Below, one piece after another: positions 34,052 through 41,708 of a DNA stretch of 53,257 bases. This DNA is from Bacteroidales bacterium. GTDB lineage: Bacteria; Bacteroidota; Bacteroidia; Bacteroidales; WCHB1-69. Below the pieces are notes generated by a model, which ran no database searches, was not told the DNA's origin, and was given only the letters and a program-made list of their open reading frames with translations. Both the position numbers and the translations under genes were made by a program. Each line of letters starts with the position of its first letter. Position 1 is the first letter of the stretch. The DNA is taken from assembly GCA_031272025.1 (NCBI GenBank), contig JAISUP010000006.1:1-53257 (forward strand). Reading direction: 5' to 3'.

Positions 34052-34093
34052 CACTTTTTTATCATGATAACCGGATTATTCAATTTTTTCATG

Positions 34094-34101
34094 TATCTTT
34101 G
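34094..34101 (+). promoter_or_regulatory. Bacteroidetes -7 element, TPR protein gene
   Basis: TATCTTTG, perfect consensus, 45 bp before the start at 34146. Confidence 0.6.
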
Positions 34102-34145
34102 TACTTGAATTATTATAAATATAATATACAGTATAGTAATAAATT

Positions 34146-35615
34146 ATGTATAATAGCGTGTGTATCTTTGGTCATGACGTGGCATTTTTCAATCATGGGA
34201 GGAAATATTTTCTTTTATTAATGGTTGTGATTTGTGGAATAGCGAATGAGAGTTATGCCCAACGCGGTAACAAGGGAAATAAGGTTACAGTTGAAATTTC
34301 TGACGAGACACGACAACAGTCGGCACGTTTTGCCAACGGGTTAATCGCGTATTATGCTTCTGATTATAACAATGCCGAGAAAGAGTTTCGTTCTGTTATC
34401 GCGCAAAATCCACAAAACGCGTCGGCATTTTACTTGCTTAGTCGAGTACAAACAGCTCGTGATGACCATAATGGAGCATTGTATTATATAGGCGAAGCCC
34501 GCAAACGAGACAAACAAAACGTGTGGTATACCTTAGAGATGGCTACCATTTGCGACCGTATGGGCGACTTTAAACAGTCGGCGAAATTGTGGGAAGAGGT
34601 TTGCAAAATAAAAAACAATAACGAACATTATTTAATTGCCTTGTCTAATGCCTACCTGAATTTGGAAAAATATGCCGAAGTGATTAAAGTGTACGACCGG
34701 ATGGAAAAAATGTTGGGGACAACAGAAGGTATCGTAGAAGCACGGAAAGATATTTATTTACAAGAAAATGACGTGAAAAGTGCCGTGGGAGAGTACGAGA
34801 AATTATGCAAGTTATATCCTTACGAAACCCGTTATTACGTGCAGGCGGCGACTATTTATCTCACCAATAATTATCCCGACAAGGCATTACCCTTGTTAGA
34901 AAAAGCATTGTCTATTGATAAGAATGCTCCTGAGGTGCACCTCGCGTTGGCAAAATACGCGCGAGATAAAGGCAAAAGCGATGACCAAACGCGTTCTTTG
35001 TTTATAGCATTTAAAAGCCCCGATTTGCAGGTGAGCGAAAAAATAGGTATTGTTAGACAACTATACGTGGACGCGACCATGCACAAAGACGATAAGGAAA
35101 TGAAAAATTGTCGCAAACTATTAGAAACCATGCTTGCAGTGCAACCGGAGGCTTATGACGCGTGGGTGATGCTTGCCGGCATACAATTAAATAGAGGCAA
35201 TACCGCCGAAGCCATTGTTGATTACGAGAAAGCCCTTGCTATTGATAATAGCCGTTACACCGTTTGGGAAGCCTACTTGTCGTTGCTGTTTCAACAAAAA
35301 AACTATCAAGAAATAGCGAACAGGGCAGATGAAGTTATAGGACTTTTTCCTACCAATGCAGCCATGCTCTATAACGTGGGACAGGCTTACCTGAAACTGG
35401 TAAAACCCGAAAAAAGTTTAGAATGCCTTTTACAAGCCGAAACTTTTGCTTACGAAAATGTTCTGCTCTCTAACATATACAATGCCAAAGGAGACGCTTA
35501 TCTGCAATTGGATAACAAAAGTGAAGCCGTGAAAGCATGGAAACAAGCCATGAAAAAAGGACTCGACAACCCCGAAATCAGGGGAAAAATAGCCGCGGCA
35601 GAAGGGAATAAATAG
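34146..35615 (+). CDS. secreted tetratricopeptide repeat protein
   Basis: A 489-residue TPR protein with a signal sequence ('YFLLLMVVICGIANESYAQ'), so periplasmic or outer-membrane-associated. Repeats follow one another from about residue 60 to the end. Examples are 'NAEKEFRSVIAQNPQNASAF', 'GALYYIGEARKRDKQNVWYT', 'DKALPLLEKALSIDKNAPEV' and 'EAIVDYEKALAIDNSRYTVW'. This is a scaffold fold with no catalytic motif. The start at 34146 gives an unusually long n-region ('MYNSVCIFGHDVAFF'); an in-frame Met just inside the signal is too late, so 34146 is kept. An outer-membrane protein gene and another TPR gene follow on the same strand, a set seen together in other Bacteroidetes, but its role is not known. 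Confidence 0.85.
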   Translation: MYNSVCIFGHDVAFFNHGRKYFLLLMVVICGIANESYAQRGNKGNKVTVEISDETRQQSARFANGLIAYYASDYNNAEKEFRSVIAQNPQNASAFYLLSRVQTARDDHNGALYYIGEARKRDKQNVWYTLEMATICDRMGDFKQSAKLWEEVCKIKNNNEHYLIALSNAYLNLEKYAEVIKVYDRMEKMLGTTEGIVEARKDIYLQENDVKSAVGEYEKLCKLYPYETRYYVQAATIYLTNNYPDKALPLLEKALSIDKNAPEVHLALAKYARDKGKSDDQTRSLFIAFKSPDLQVSEKIGIVRQLYVDATMHKDDKEMKNCRKLLETMLAVQPEAYDAWVMLAGIQLNRGNTAEAIVDYEKALAIDNSRYTVWEAYLSLLFQQKNYQEIANRADEVIGLFPTNAAMLYNVGQAYLKLVKPEKSLECLLQAETFAYENVLLSNIYNAKGDAYLQLDNKSEAVKAWKQAMKKGLDNPEIRGKIAAAEGNK

Positions 35616-35656
35616 AAATCAGTGAAAAAATTGCCCCTTTTTTAAAAAAATAATGT

Positions 35657-35664
35657 TATCTTTG
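35657..35664 (+). promoter_or_regulatory. Bacteroidetes -7 element, outer membrane protein gene
   Basis: TATCTTTG, perfect consensus, 47 bp before the start at 35712. It indicates that the next gene has its own promoter and is not only read from the TPR gene. Confidence 0.6.
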
Positions 35665-35711
35665 CAGTGTCATATTTCGATATGAATGTTAATAAGAAAT
35701 CATGAAGTTTA

Positions 35712-36986
35712 ATGAAGCATAAACCAAAAGGAAACAAATCTGTAATTTGTTGTTTGTTAGGGATATTTTTGTTGTGGGGTAGGGGAGTATCGCAAAATGA
35801 AATACATTCTCCTTATTCAAGTTTCGGGATAGGAATTTTGAGTAACGCGATAAATATTCCACAAGCCTCCATGGGAGGCACGGCATACGCCATGCAAAGT
35901 GCTTATTTTATCAACTATCGAAATCCTGCTTCTTATATCGCGTTTGATTCACTTTCGTTTATTGCCGATGCCGCGTTGTCTGTCGTGAGTAGCACGCTCA
36001 AAAGCGACCTGATTTCTCAAAAAAATTCGTTTGCTCGTTTCAACTACTTAACTATCGGGATTCCCTTGACAAAATATTGGAGTACCAGCGCGGGCATTTT
36101 GCCTTTTAGCGACGTGGGGTATGCTATTCGCGACGAACAAGAAGAGGCTACTTATGTCTATAACGGGAAAGGAGGACTAATGCAATTGTATTGGGGTAAT
36201 GCTTTCCGTCTGGGTAAAGGCTTGTCTGTGGGACTGAATATCTCGTATCTTTTTGGGGATATTACTCATACGCGTATCGCTCAAATACAAGGAGATAACT
36301 ATCTTAATTCATACATAGAGCAGTCGAGAAACACGAATGGAATTTATCTCTCCGGAGGCATACAATATTTTACTGATTTTTCTCCGGTGCATCAAATCGG
36401 GTTAGGTCTTACTTACGAGAGTTCCGCCTATATTTGGGTAAAAAATACCATGCTGTCTCATTTGTTTAGCGGGGAGTATAATATCACGAGTACCACGTTA
36501 GAACCCGTGGATACGGTGCAAAGCAAGGGTAGCATGTATATCCCCTCGACCATAGGTTTTGGAATATCGTACACTTATAAGAAAAAACTCACCGTGGGGG
36601 CGGATGCCACGTGGCAAAATTGGGCACGATATAAATGTATGGGGCAAAGCGATTCGTTGCAAAATAATTTAAACTTGTCGTTAGGCATACAGTTTATCCC
36701 CGACCCGTTGAGTAACAAATTCGTGAAACGAGTACAATTGCGTGCCGGAGCCCGCTATTCGACCGGGTACTTGCAAATAAGAGAAACTGCGGTTAATGAC
36801 TTTGGGGTTACCCTTGGGGTGGGACTCCCTTTGCGTACCTTTAATTCGCACTCTTCCATTAACTTGATGCTGGAATATGGGCAAATGGGTACAACAAAAA
36901 GTCAACTCGTTATGCAACAATATTTTAGAATAAATGTAAGTTTCATACTACAAGAAAAATGGTATCAACGCATGAAAATGGAATAA
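35712..36986 (+). CDS. outer membrane beta-barrel protein of unknown function
   Basis: Exported 424-residue protein with signal peptide ('VICCLLGIFLLWGRGVSQ'). It has alternating hydrophobic strands throughout and ends with a typical aromatic-rich barrel strand ('QQYFRINVSFILQEKWYQRM'). The N-terminal part has 'SPYSSFGIGIL', 'ASMGGTAYAM' and 'NYRNPASYIAFDSLSF', a pattern shared by a conserved group of Bacteroidetes outer-membrane proteins related to FadL/PorV-type barrels. Likely located in the outer membrane; transport or assembly role not readable. It precedes the next TPR gene by 57 bp. A 7-codon upstream ORF (ATG 35702) overlaps its start in another frame. Confidence 0.8.
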   Translation: MKHKPKGNKSVICCLLGIFLLWGRGVSQNEIHSPYSSFGIGILSNAINIPQASMGGTAYAMQSAYFINYRNPASYIAFDSLSFIADAALSVVSSTLKSDLISQKNSFARFNYLTIGIPLTKYWSTSAGILPFSDVGYAIRDEQEEATYVYNGKGGLMQLYWGNAFRLGKGLSVGLNISYLFGDITHTRIAQIQGDNYLNSYIEQSRNTNGIYLSGGIQYFTDFSPVHQIGLGLTYESSAYIWVKNTMLSHLFSGEYNITSTTLEPVDTVQSKGSMYIPSTIGFGISYTYKKKLTVGADATWQNWARYKCMGQSDSLQNNLNLSLGIQFIPDPLSNKFVKRVQLRAGARYSTGYLQIRETAVNDFGVTLGVGLPLRTFNSHSSINLMLEYGQMGTTKSQLVMQQYFRINVSFILQEKWYQRMKME

Positions 36987-37043
36987 AATAAATTTTTATA
37001 AAAAAATATAATTCAAAACAGGTAAAATCATAATATCAGAAAA

Positions 37044-38510
37044 ATGAAAAGAGTATTGTTGTTCATTGCTTTATTTACCGTGTCAGGGTGGCTCTTGGCA
37101 CAACAAAATCCATGTCCTTTCAAATATGGGGCGAACGAGACTGATTCGCTAAGGTGTGTAGAAGATATTAGTGCTTTTCGTGCGTTTTATGCAGCAAAAG
37201 GATATAAAGACATGTATGCTTCATGGCGTGAGGTAGTAACTAAATGCCCGTGTTCGTGGAGCGGGATTTTTTCTTACGCCCCCGTGATGTTCGACAACCT
37301 GATTAAAATGGAACAAGATTCTGCACGCAAACAAATATATATTGATTCTTTGCTTTGGACTTATGAAGTTCGTCATCTTTATTCCCCCCAATTCTTCACG
37401 GAAGGTCAAGGATTGGGAGAAAAAGCCCGTGCCCTTTTGCAATATCGAATGCAAAAAAACAAAGAATTTATTGAAAGCGTGTACGACATATTTAGTCGTT
37501 CGTTAGACATGGAAAAATCAAAAAGTCAGCCAGCCATTATCAATAACTATTTTCAACTGTCAAAAGTTTTAACAGACGCGACAAAAGACACGACCATTAT
37601 TATTGAGGCTTATGAGAAAGTAACGGAATACATTGATGAAGCCATTCATCAAGCATACAAACAATACGAGAAAAATTTGCCCTATTTTGGCAATCTCGAC
37701 ACTGCCTATAATATTCTTCATAACATAGATAAAATGGAATACGACAAGCGTTTTCGCGGTTTGTCGGAAGATACGGCACGACAAATGAAGTTAGTAGATA
37801 ATTATCAAAAGACTCTGAAAAACGTGGAAAATACCTTTACCCCTTACGCCCCTTGCTCGGTGTTGGTACAGGTATATTCCAAGAAAATAGATAATAACAG
37901 AGACAACATGGCTGTACTGCAAAAAATGGTAACTACCATGTGGAAACGCGGGGATTCTACTTGTATAAACTCGGCTGTTTTTCAAGATGCCTTAGAATTA
38001 TTGCATCAATCGCAACCGGGAGCACAAAGCGCGTATCTCATGGGAAATTTTAAACTCAGAAAATTAGAGTACGACCAAGCCATTTCTTATTTTAAAGAAG
38101 CCTTAAACTTGTATGAAACCAACGAACAAAAAGTAGATGTTTATTACACTATGGGACTGACTTATATGTTAAAAGGGGCTGATTTTTACGCGGACGCTCG
38201 CGAGTCGGCTCGCGCGGCTTTGCGTATTAAACCCTCTTGTGGTAAAGCCCATATCTTAATAGGAGATTTGTACGCGATGTCTGCCGGACGTTGTTCGGGG
38301 GGTAATAATTTGCCTTTGGCAAATAACTGGGCAGCGGCAGACCAATACAATCGTGCCGTAGCCGTAGATGCCTCTTGTGCCGCGGCAGCCTCTGAAAAAC
38401 TTAGAAAACTCACTTTCCCTTCTACTACCGACAAACACGCCCGCGGGCTAAATACCGGTGATTCCTATACCGTGGGCTGTTGGATTAACGAAACGACAAG
38501 GGTACGCTAA
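37044..38510 (+). CDS. exported TPR-containing protein
   Basis: A 488-residue protein with signal peptide ('MKRVLLFIALFTVSGWLLAQ'). The N-terminal part has several cysteines ('NPCPFKYG', 'LRCVED', 'CPCSWSG'). The middle is long and helical. The C-terminal TPR segment includes 'QSAYLMGNFKLRKLEYDQAI', 'KVDVYYTMGLTYMLKGADFY' and 'GKAHILIGDLYAMSAG'. Proteins of this kind follow outer-membrane barrel genes in other Bacteroidetes and may act with the product of 35712-36986 at the cell envelope; this is inference. No enzymatic motif was seen. Confidence 0.82.
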   Translation: MKRVLLFIALFTVSGWLLAQQNPCPFKYGANETDSLRCVEDISAFRAFYAAKGYKDMYASWREVVTKCPCSWSGIFSYAPVMFDNLIKMEQDSARKQIYIDSLLWTYEVRHLYSPQFFTEGQGLGEKARALLQYRMQKNKEFIESVYDIFSRSLDMEKSKSQPAIINNYFQLSKVLTDATKDTTIIIEAYEKVTEYIDEAIHQAYKQYEKNLPYFGNLDTAYNILHNIDKMEYDKRFRGLSEDTARQMKLVDNYQKTLKNVENTFTPYAPCSVLVQVYSKKIDNNRDNMAVLQKMVTTMWKRGDSTCINSAVFQDALELLHQSQPGAQSAYLMGNFKLRKLEYDQAISYFKEALNLYETNEQKVDVYYTMGLTYMLKGADFYADARESARAALRIKPSCGKAHILIGDLYAMSAGRCSGGNNLPLANNWAAADQYNRAVAVDASCAAAASEKLRKLTFPSTTDKHARGLNTGDSYTVGCWINETTRVR

Positions 38511-38557
38511 CCGTATTTTCAAAAACAATCAGGGATATTATTTAAGAGAGTAAAAGA

Positions 38558-39994
38558 ATGGATGATAGCATGTTAAGTTGTTTAACCCACCCCGTGTATG
38601 CCATCACGGGAGAGGTTGCATCTCAAATGGGAATACGTGCTTTCGCGGTAGGAGGTGTTATTCGTGATGTCTTTCTCCACAGAACATCTAAAGATATTGA
38701 CATCGTGGTGCTTGGAAGTGGAATAGAAGTCGCGGAAGCCGTGGCTAAATCTATTTCCGATAAAATAGAAGTCCATTGTTACAAGAATTTTGGAACAGCA
38801 CAATTCATGTATCACGATGCCAAAATCGAGTTCGTGGGTGCGCGTAAAGAATCCTATAGACCTCATTCACGTAAACCGGTAGTAGAAAATGGCACGATGG
38901 TAGAAGACCTTAAAAGAAGAGACTTTACTATCAATGCTTTTGCCGTGGCTCTTAACGGGAACGAAAAGGGAATGCTCATCGACCTGTTCAACGGGTTACA
39001 AGATTTACACGACAAGATTATTCGTACTCCCTTAGATCCTGATTTTACATTTTCCGATGACCCTTTACGAATGATGCGTGCGGTACGTTTTGCCTCACAA
39101 TTGGGATTTCGTATTTATGACAAGACGTTTAAAGCCATACGCAGGAATGCCGAAAGGTTGGAAATTGTGTCTATGGAAAGGGTTATGGACGAATTTAATA
39201 AAATACTGCTCTCGCCCAAACCCTCCATAGGCATACGATTGTTAGAAGAATCAGGGCTATTGCGGTATTTTTTGCCGCAATTGCTCGACCTGAAAGGGGT
39301 AGAATATATTGAAGGGAAAGGTCATAAAGACAACTTTTTGCATACCTTAGAAGTGGTGGATAAGGTTGCCTTGGCAAGTCGGGATTTGTGGTTATTGTGG
39401 GCGGCATTATTGCACGACATTGCCAAATCGCGAACTAAGAAATACGACCCCGAACACGGGTGGACTTTTCATGGACACGAGATATTGGGTAGTAAAATGG
39501 CGTTTTCTATTTTTAGAAAACTGCATTTGCCCGCGAATGAAAAATTGAAACACGTGCAAAAATTGATTGCTTTACATCTAAGACCTATTGCATTGGTAGA
39601 GGATACTATTACCGATTCCGCCGTGCGTAGGTTGCTCTTTGAAGCAGGAGACGACATTGACGACCTTATGCTATTGTGCGAGGCGGATATCACCTCCAAA
39701 AATCCTGAAAAAGTAAGACGTTTTTTAGATAATTTCGCGAAAGTGCGAGAAAAACTTAAAGAAATAGAAGAAAAAGACCGCCTCCGCAACTGGCAACCTC
39801 CGGTAGATGGAGAACTGATTATGCACACGTTTCAAATCCTTCCATCGCAACCGGTAGGTATTATCAAAACTACAATTAGAGAAGCCATTTTAGACGGTCT
39901 AATTCCTAACGAAAAAGATGCTGCCGTGAAACTTATGATAGAAGAAGGTGAAAAATTGGGACTAACGGTAGTCAACCCGCCCTACGGGATATAG
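38558..39994 (+). CDS. cca: CCA-adding tRNA nucleotidyltransferase with HD domain
   Basis: Class II nucleotidyltransferase that adds or repairs the 3'-CCA end of tRNAs. Head domain: 'AFAVGGVIRDVFLHRTSKDI' with the catalytic 'DIDIVVLG' Asp pair. Then 'RRDFTINAFAVALNG', 'LIDLFNGLQDLHDKIIRTPL', and 'FSDDPLRMMRAVRFASQLGF'. A C-terminal HD phosphohydrolase-like domain has 'WAALLHDIAKSRTKK' and 'FHGHEILGSKM'. Length 478 fits Bacteroidetes Cca. The last 33 bp overlap the end of the convergent birA gene. A poly(A) polymerase activity cannot be ruled out from sequence, but the single copy here favours CCA addition. Confidence 0.94.
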   Translation: MDDSMLSCLTHPVYAITGEVASQMGIRAFAVGGVIRDVFLHRTSKDIDIVVLGSGIEVAEAVAKSISDKIEVHCYKNFGTAQFMYHDAKIEFVGARKESYRPHSRKPVVENGTMVEDLKRRDFTINAFAVALNGNEKGMLIDLFNGLQDLHDKIIRTPLDPDFTFSDDPLRMMRAVRFASQLGFRIYDKTFKAIRRNAERLEIVSMERVMDEFNKILLSPKPSIGIRLLEESGLLRYFLPQLLDLKGVEYIEGKGHKDNFLHTLEVVDKVALASRDLWLLWAALLHDIAKSRTKKYDPEHGWTFHGHEILGSKMAFSIFRKLHLPANEKLKHVQKLIALHLRPIALVEDTITDSAVRRLLFEAGDDIDDLMLLCEADITSKNPEKVRRFLDNFAKVREKLKEIEEKDRLRNWQPPVDGELIMHTFQILPSQPVGIIKTTIREAILDGLIPNEKDAAVKLMIEEGEKLGLTVVNPPYGI

Positions 39995-40753
39995 ATATTG
40001 AATGTCTCGGGGATCATAAAAATGAAGAGCCCCATGTATGGTTTCTAATGATAACCGCCCAAAGTCATCTACCCCTAAAACACGTGCTTCTGTTTTTTCC
40101 CCTCTAATAAGATAAGGATGCCATTCGTTTAGCCCATATAAATACGAACTATATTCTGCTTTCAATGCCTCTACTTCTCCTTGCTTTAACTTTTGATAAA
40201 AAACATTGATGTCTTTTTGTAATTGTAACAATAATAACAATATATCCCTATACACTCCATCTTCGGCGAGCAATGAAGTAGGATTGGGTAAGTTTTCGGG
40301 AAACCGGTCTTGATTGATATTGATGCCCACGCCGGCAATGGTATCTATGGTTTTTCCTTGTTGCCAATGGTGACTAATCAATATTCCCGCGATTTTACGA
40401 TGATTCACGTAAATGTCGTTAGCCCACTTAATCTTTACCGGGGAAACAATATACCGGGAAACAAAGGCTCGTACCCCCAAAGAAAATGCCATATTGAATA
40501 AAAATTGTTGCTCTATAGACATGGTAGGCGAAAAATAAAATGAAACCAAAATATTTTTTCCCGCTTGCCCATGCCAAGAATGATTTCCTTGCCCTTTTCC
40601 TGCTTTTTGAAAACACGTGAACAAGCCTGCCCCGTCTGGTAAGGGCGTTCCCGACAAACGATTTTTGGTCATGACCTCGTGTAACAAAAGGTTAGTAGAA
40701 GTACATTCCGAACAAAATAGAAAATTCGTAAAGTTAAGTAATTTTATGGACAT
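39962..40753 (-). CDS. birA: biotin--[acetyl-CoA-carboxylase] ligase
   Basis: BirA attaches biotin to the carrier lysine of biotin-dependent carboxylases. Seen: 'CTSTNLLLHEV' at the N-terminus, the biotinyl-AMP loop 'AGKGQGNHSWHGQAGKNIL' (a variant of GRGRxGxxW), 'VKIKWANDIYVNHRKIAGIL' with the catalytic Lys, and 'AGVGININQ'. At 263 residues it has no N-terminal DNA-binding domain, so it is a ligase only and not a repressor. A TACCTTTG promoter element lies 79 bp upstream. The 3' end overlaps cca. Confidence 0.94.
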   Translation of the reverse strand: MSIKLLNFTNFLFCSECTSTNLLLHEVMTKNRLSGTPLPDGAGLFTCFQKAGKGQGNHSWHGQAGKNILVSFYFSPTMSIEQQFLFNMAFSLGVRAFVSRYIVSPVKIKWANDIYVNHRKIAGILISHHWQQGKTIDTIAGVGININQDRFPENLPNPTSLLAEDGVYRDILLLLLQLQKDINVFYQKLKQGEVEALKAEYSSYLYGLNEWHPYLIRGEKTEARVLGVDDFGRLSLETIHGALHFYDPRDIQYLYPVGRVDYR

Positions 40754-40831
40754 TTATTATAAGGCACTTTTAAAAATTATTTTTTTTACCCAAGCCAAAG
40801 TTCCCATTTAAAACTTGGTGTAATTTTTTTG

Positions 40832-40839
40832 CAAAGGTA
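40832..40839 (-). promoter_or_regulatory. Bacteroidetes -7 element, birA
   Basis: Minus-strand TACCTTTG, 79 bp upstream of birA. It sits between the arms of a spaced 9-bp inverted repeat (TTCCCATTT at 40801 and AAATGGGAA at 40865). Confidence 0.55.
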
Positions 40840-40956
40840 ACCTTTTTTTATCACGAAGCACTTCAAATGGGAAAAAAATAAGTTTTCCCTATTTATAGTT
40901 ACTGCCTTTTACGATTATCCCTTTTTATTGTGAAAAAAGGACTTTCTTTTTTTTTG

Positions 40957-40964
40957 TTTCTTTG
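40957..40964 (+). promoter_or_regulatory. possible -7 element, hmuY
   Basis: TTTCTTTG, one mismatch from TAnnTTTG, 56 bp before the chosen hmuY ATG at 41020. It lies downstream of the ORF-track GTG start (40930), which argues against that longer start. No good -33 element was seen, which could mean an activator is needed. Confidence 0.4.
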
Positions 40965-41019
40965 CAATGTCAAAATCCAAAGACCAAATTTTATGCAATC
41001 AAATAAAAATAAAATAAAA

Positions 41020-41622
41020 ATGAAGACCAAATTTCTTTTCACTTTGACAGTTATATGCTTGTCTTTATGGGTATTTTCTTGTCATAAAGATGATGAAGAC
41101 AAAACTACGACAGATACTTCCGAGAGAAGTGTTGTTGTTCATTCTACCGATTTCGAGTCGTGGCATTATTTCTCGTTCAAAACCGGGGCGGAGGTTCCAC
41201 AGTCGGAAGTGGGCGACTACGAAGCGAGTAAGCAAAAGACCAATTGGGATATTGCTTTTCACCGGGGCGATATCAGGACTAATAGTGGCGCGTCGGGCAT
41301 GGGACAAGGGGGTGCCATTAAATTGAATGTTAAAACTATTGCCGAAGTTGTTGCTATTCCCGAAACCGGCTTTGCCACCGATGAGTCGGCAAAAATCATG
41401 ATTAGCATGTCGGCAGATGGTTACGTTGAGCAATCGAAGAATATGGTGCTTGCCGATTGGTACGCGAGCGAAGGGATGCCCCCGACTTACGTGGTTAACC
41501 AACACGTGTATGCCATTAAAACTGCCGATGGTACGGTTGCCGCGGTAATATTTACAGACTATACCAACGAGGAAGGACAAGGCGGTCACGTCTCTTTTTC
41601 CTACCGGTACCCCATACAATAG
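41020..41622 (+). CDS. hmuY: HmuY family haem-binding lipoprotein
   Basis: HmuY proteins are surface or secreted lipoproteins that take haem from host or environmental haemoproteins and hand it to HmuR. The start chosen gives a lipoprotein signal ('MKTKFLFTLTVICLSLWVFSC', lipobox 'VFSC'). The family pattern is clear: 'WHYFSFKTGAEV', 'NWDIAFHRGDIRTNSG', 'GMGQGGAIKL', 'HVYAIKTADGTVAAVIFTDY', 'GGHVSFSYRYP'. The two haem-ligand histidines of Porphyromonas gingivalis HmuY do not appear to be kept: the matching stretches read 'ADGYVEQSKNM' and 'SEGMPPTY', which offer methionines instead, as described for other family members. It is followed by a hairpin terminator and then hmuR. Length 200 is typical. 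Confidence 0.93.
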   Translation: MKTKFLFTLTVICLSLWVFSCHKDDEDKTTTDTSERSVVVHSTDFESWHYFSFKTGAEVPQSEVGDYEASKQKTNWDIAFHRGDIRTNSGASGMGQGGAIKLNVKTIAEVVAIPETGFATDESAKIMISMSADGYVEQSKNMVLADWYASEGMPPTYVVNQHVYAIKTADGTVAAVIFTDYTNEEGQGGHVSFSYRYPIQ

Positions 41623-41642
41623 GTGTTATTAATTATGTTGTG

Positions 41643-41671
41643 AAAGGGGGACTCAAAATCCCCCTTTTATT
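41643..41671 (+). terminator. intrinsic terminator/attenuator between hmuY and hmuR
   Basis: AAAGGGGGA, 7-nt loop, TCCCCCTTT: a perfect 9-bp stem followed by TTATTT (the stem's own T-run is extended by T and ATTT). It starts 21 bp after the hmuY stop. It would end most transcripts after hmuY and leave a fraction for hmuR. Confidence 0.8.
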
Positions 41672-41680
41672 TAAAGCGAT

Positions 41681-41702
41681 TTTAAAACAAGTTTAAAACA
41701 AG
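41681..41702 (+). repeat. tandem 11-bp repeat at the hmuR start
   Basis: TTTAAAACAAG occurs twice head to tail, immediately before the hmuR ATG at 41709. A third imperfect copy (TTTAAAAACAAG) lies at about 41714-41725 inside the first codons of hmuR. Confidence 0.8.
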
Positions 41703-41708
41703 TGTAAA

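Noticed and set aside
40801-40873. Spaced inverted repeat TTCCCATTT...AAATGGGAA as a regulator site for birA/hmuY
   Set aside because: Arms are 55 bp apart in AT-rich DNA; too weak to call as an operator, noted only under the birA promoter.
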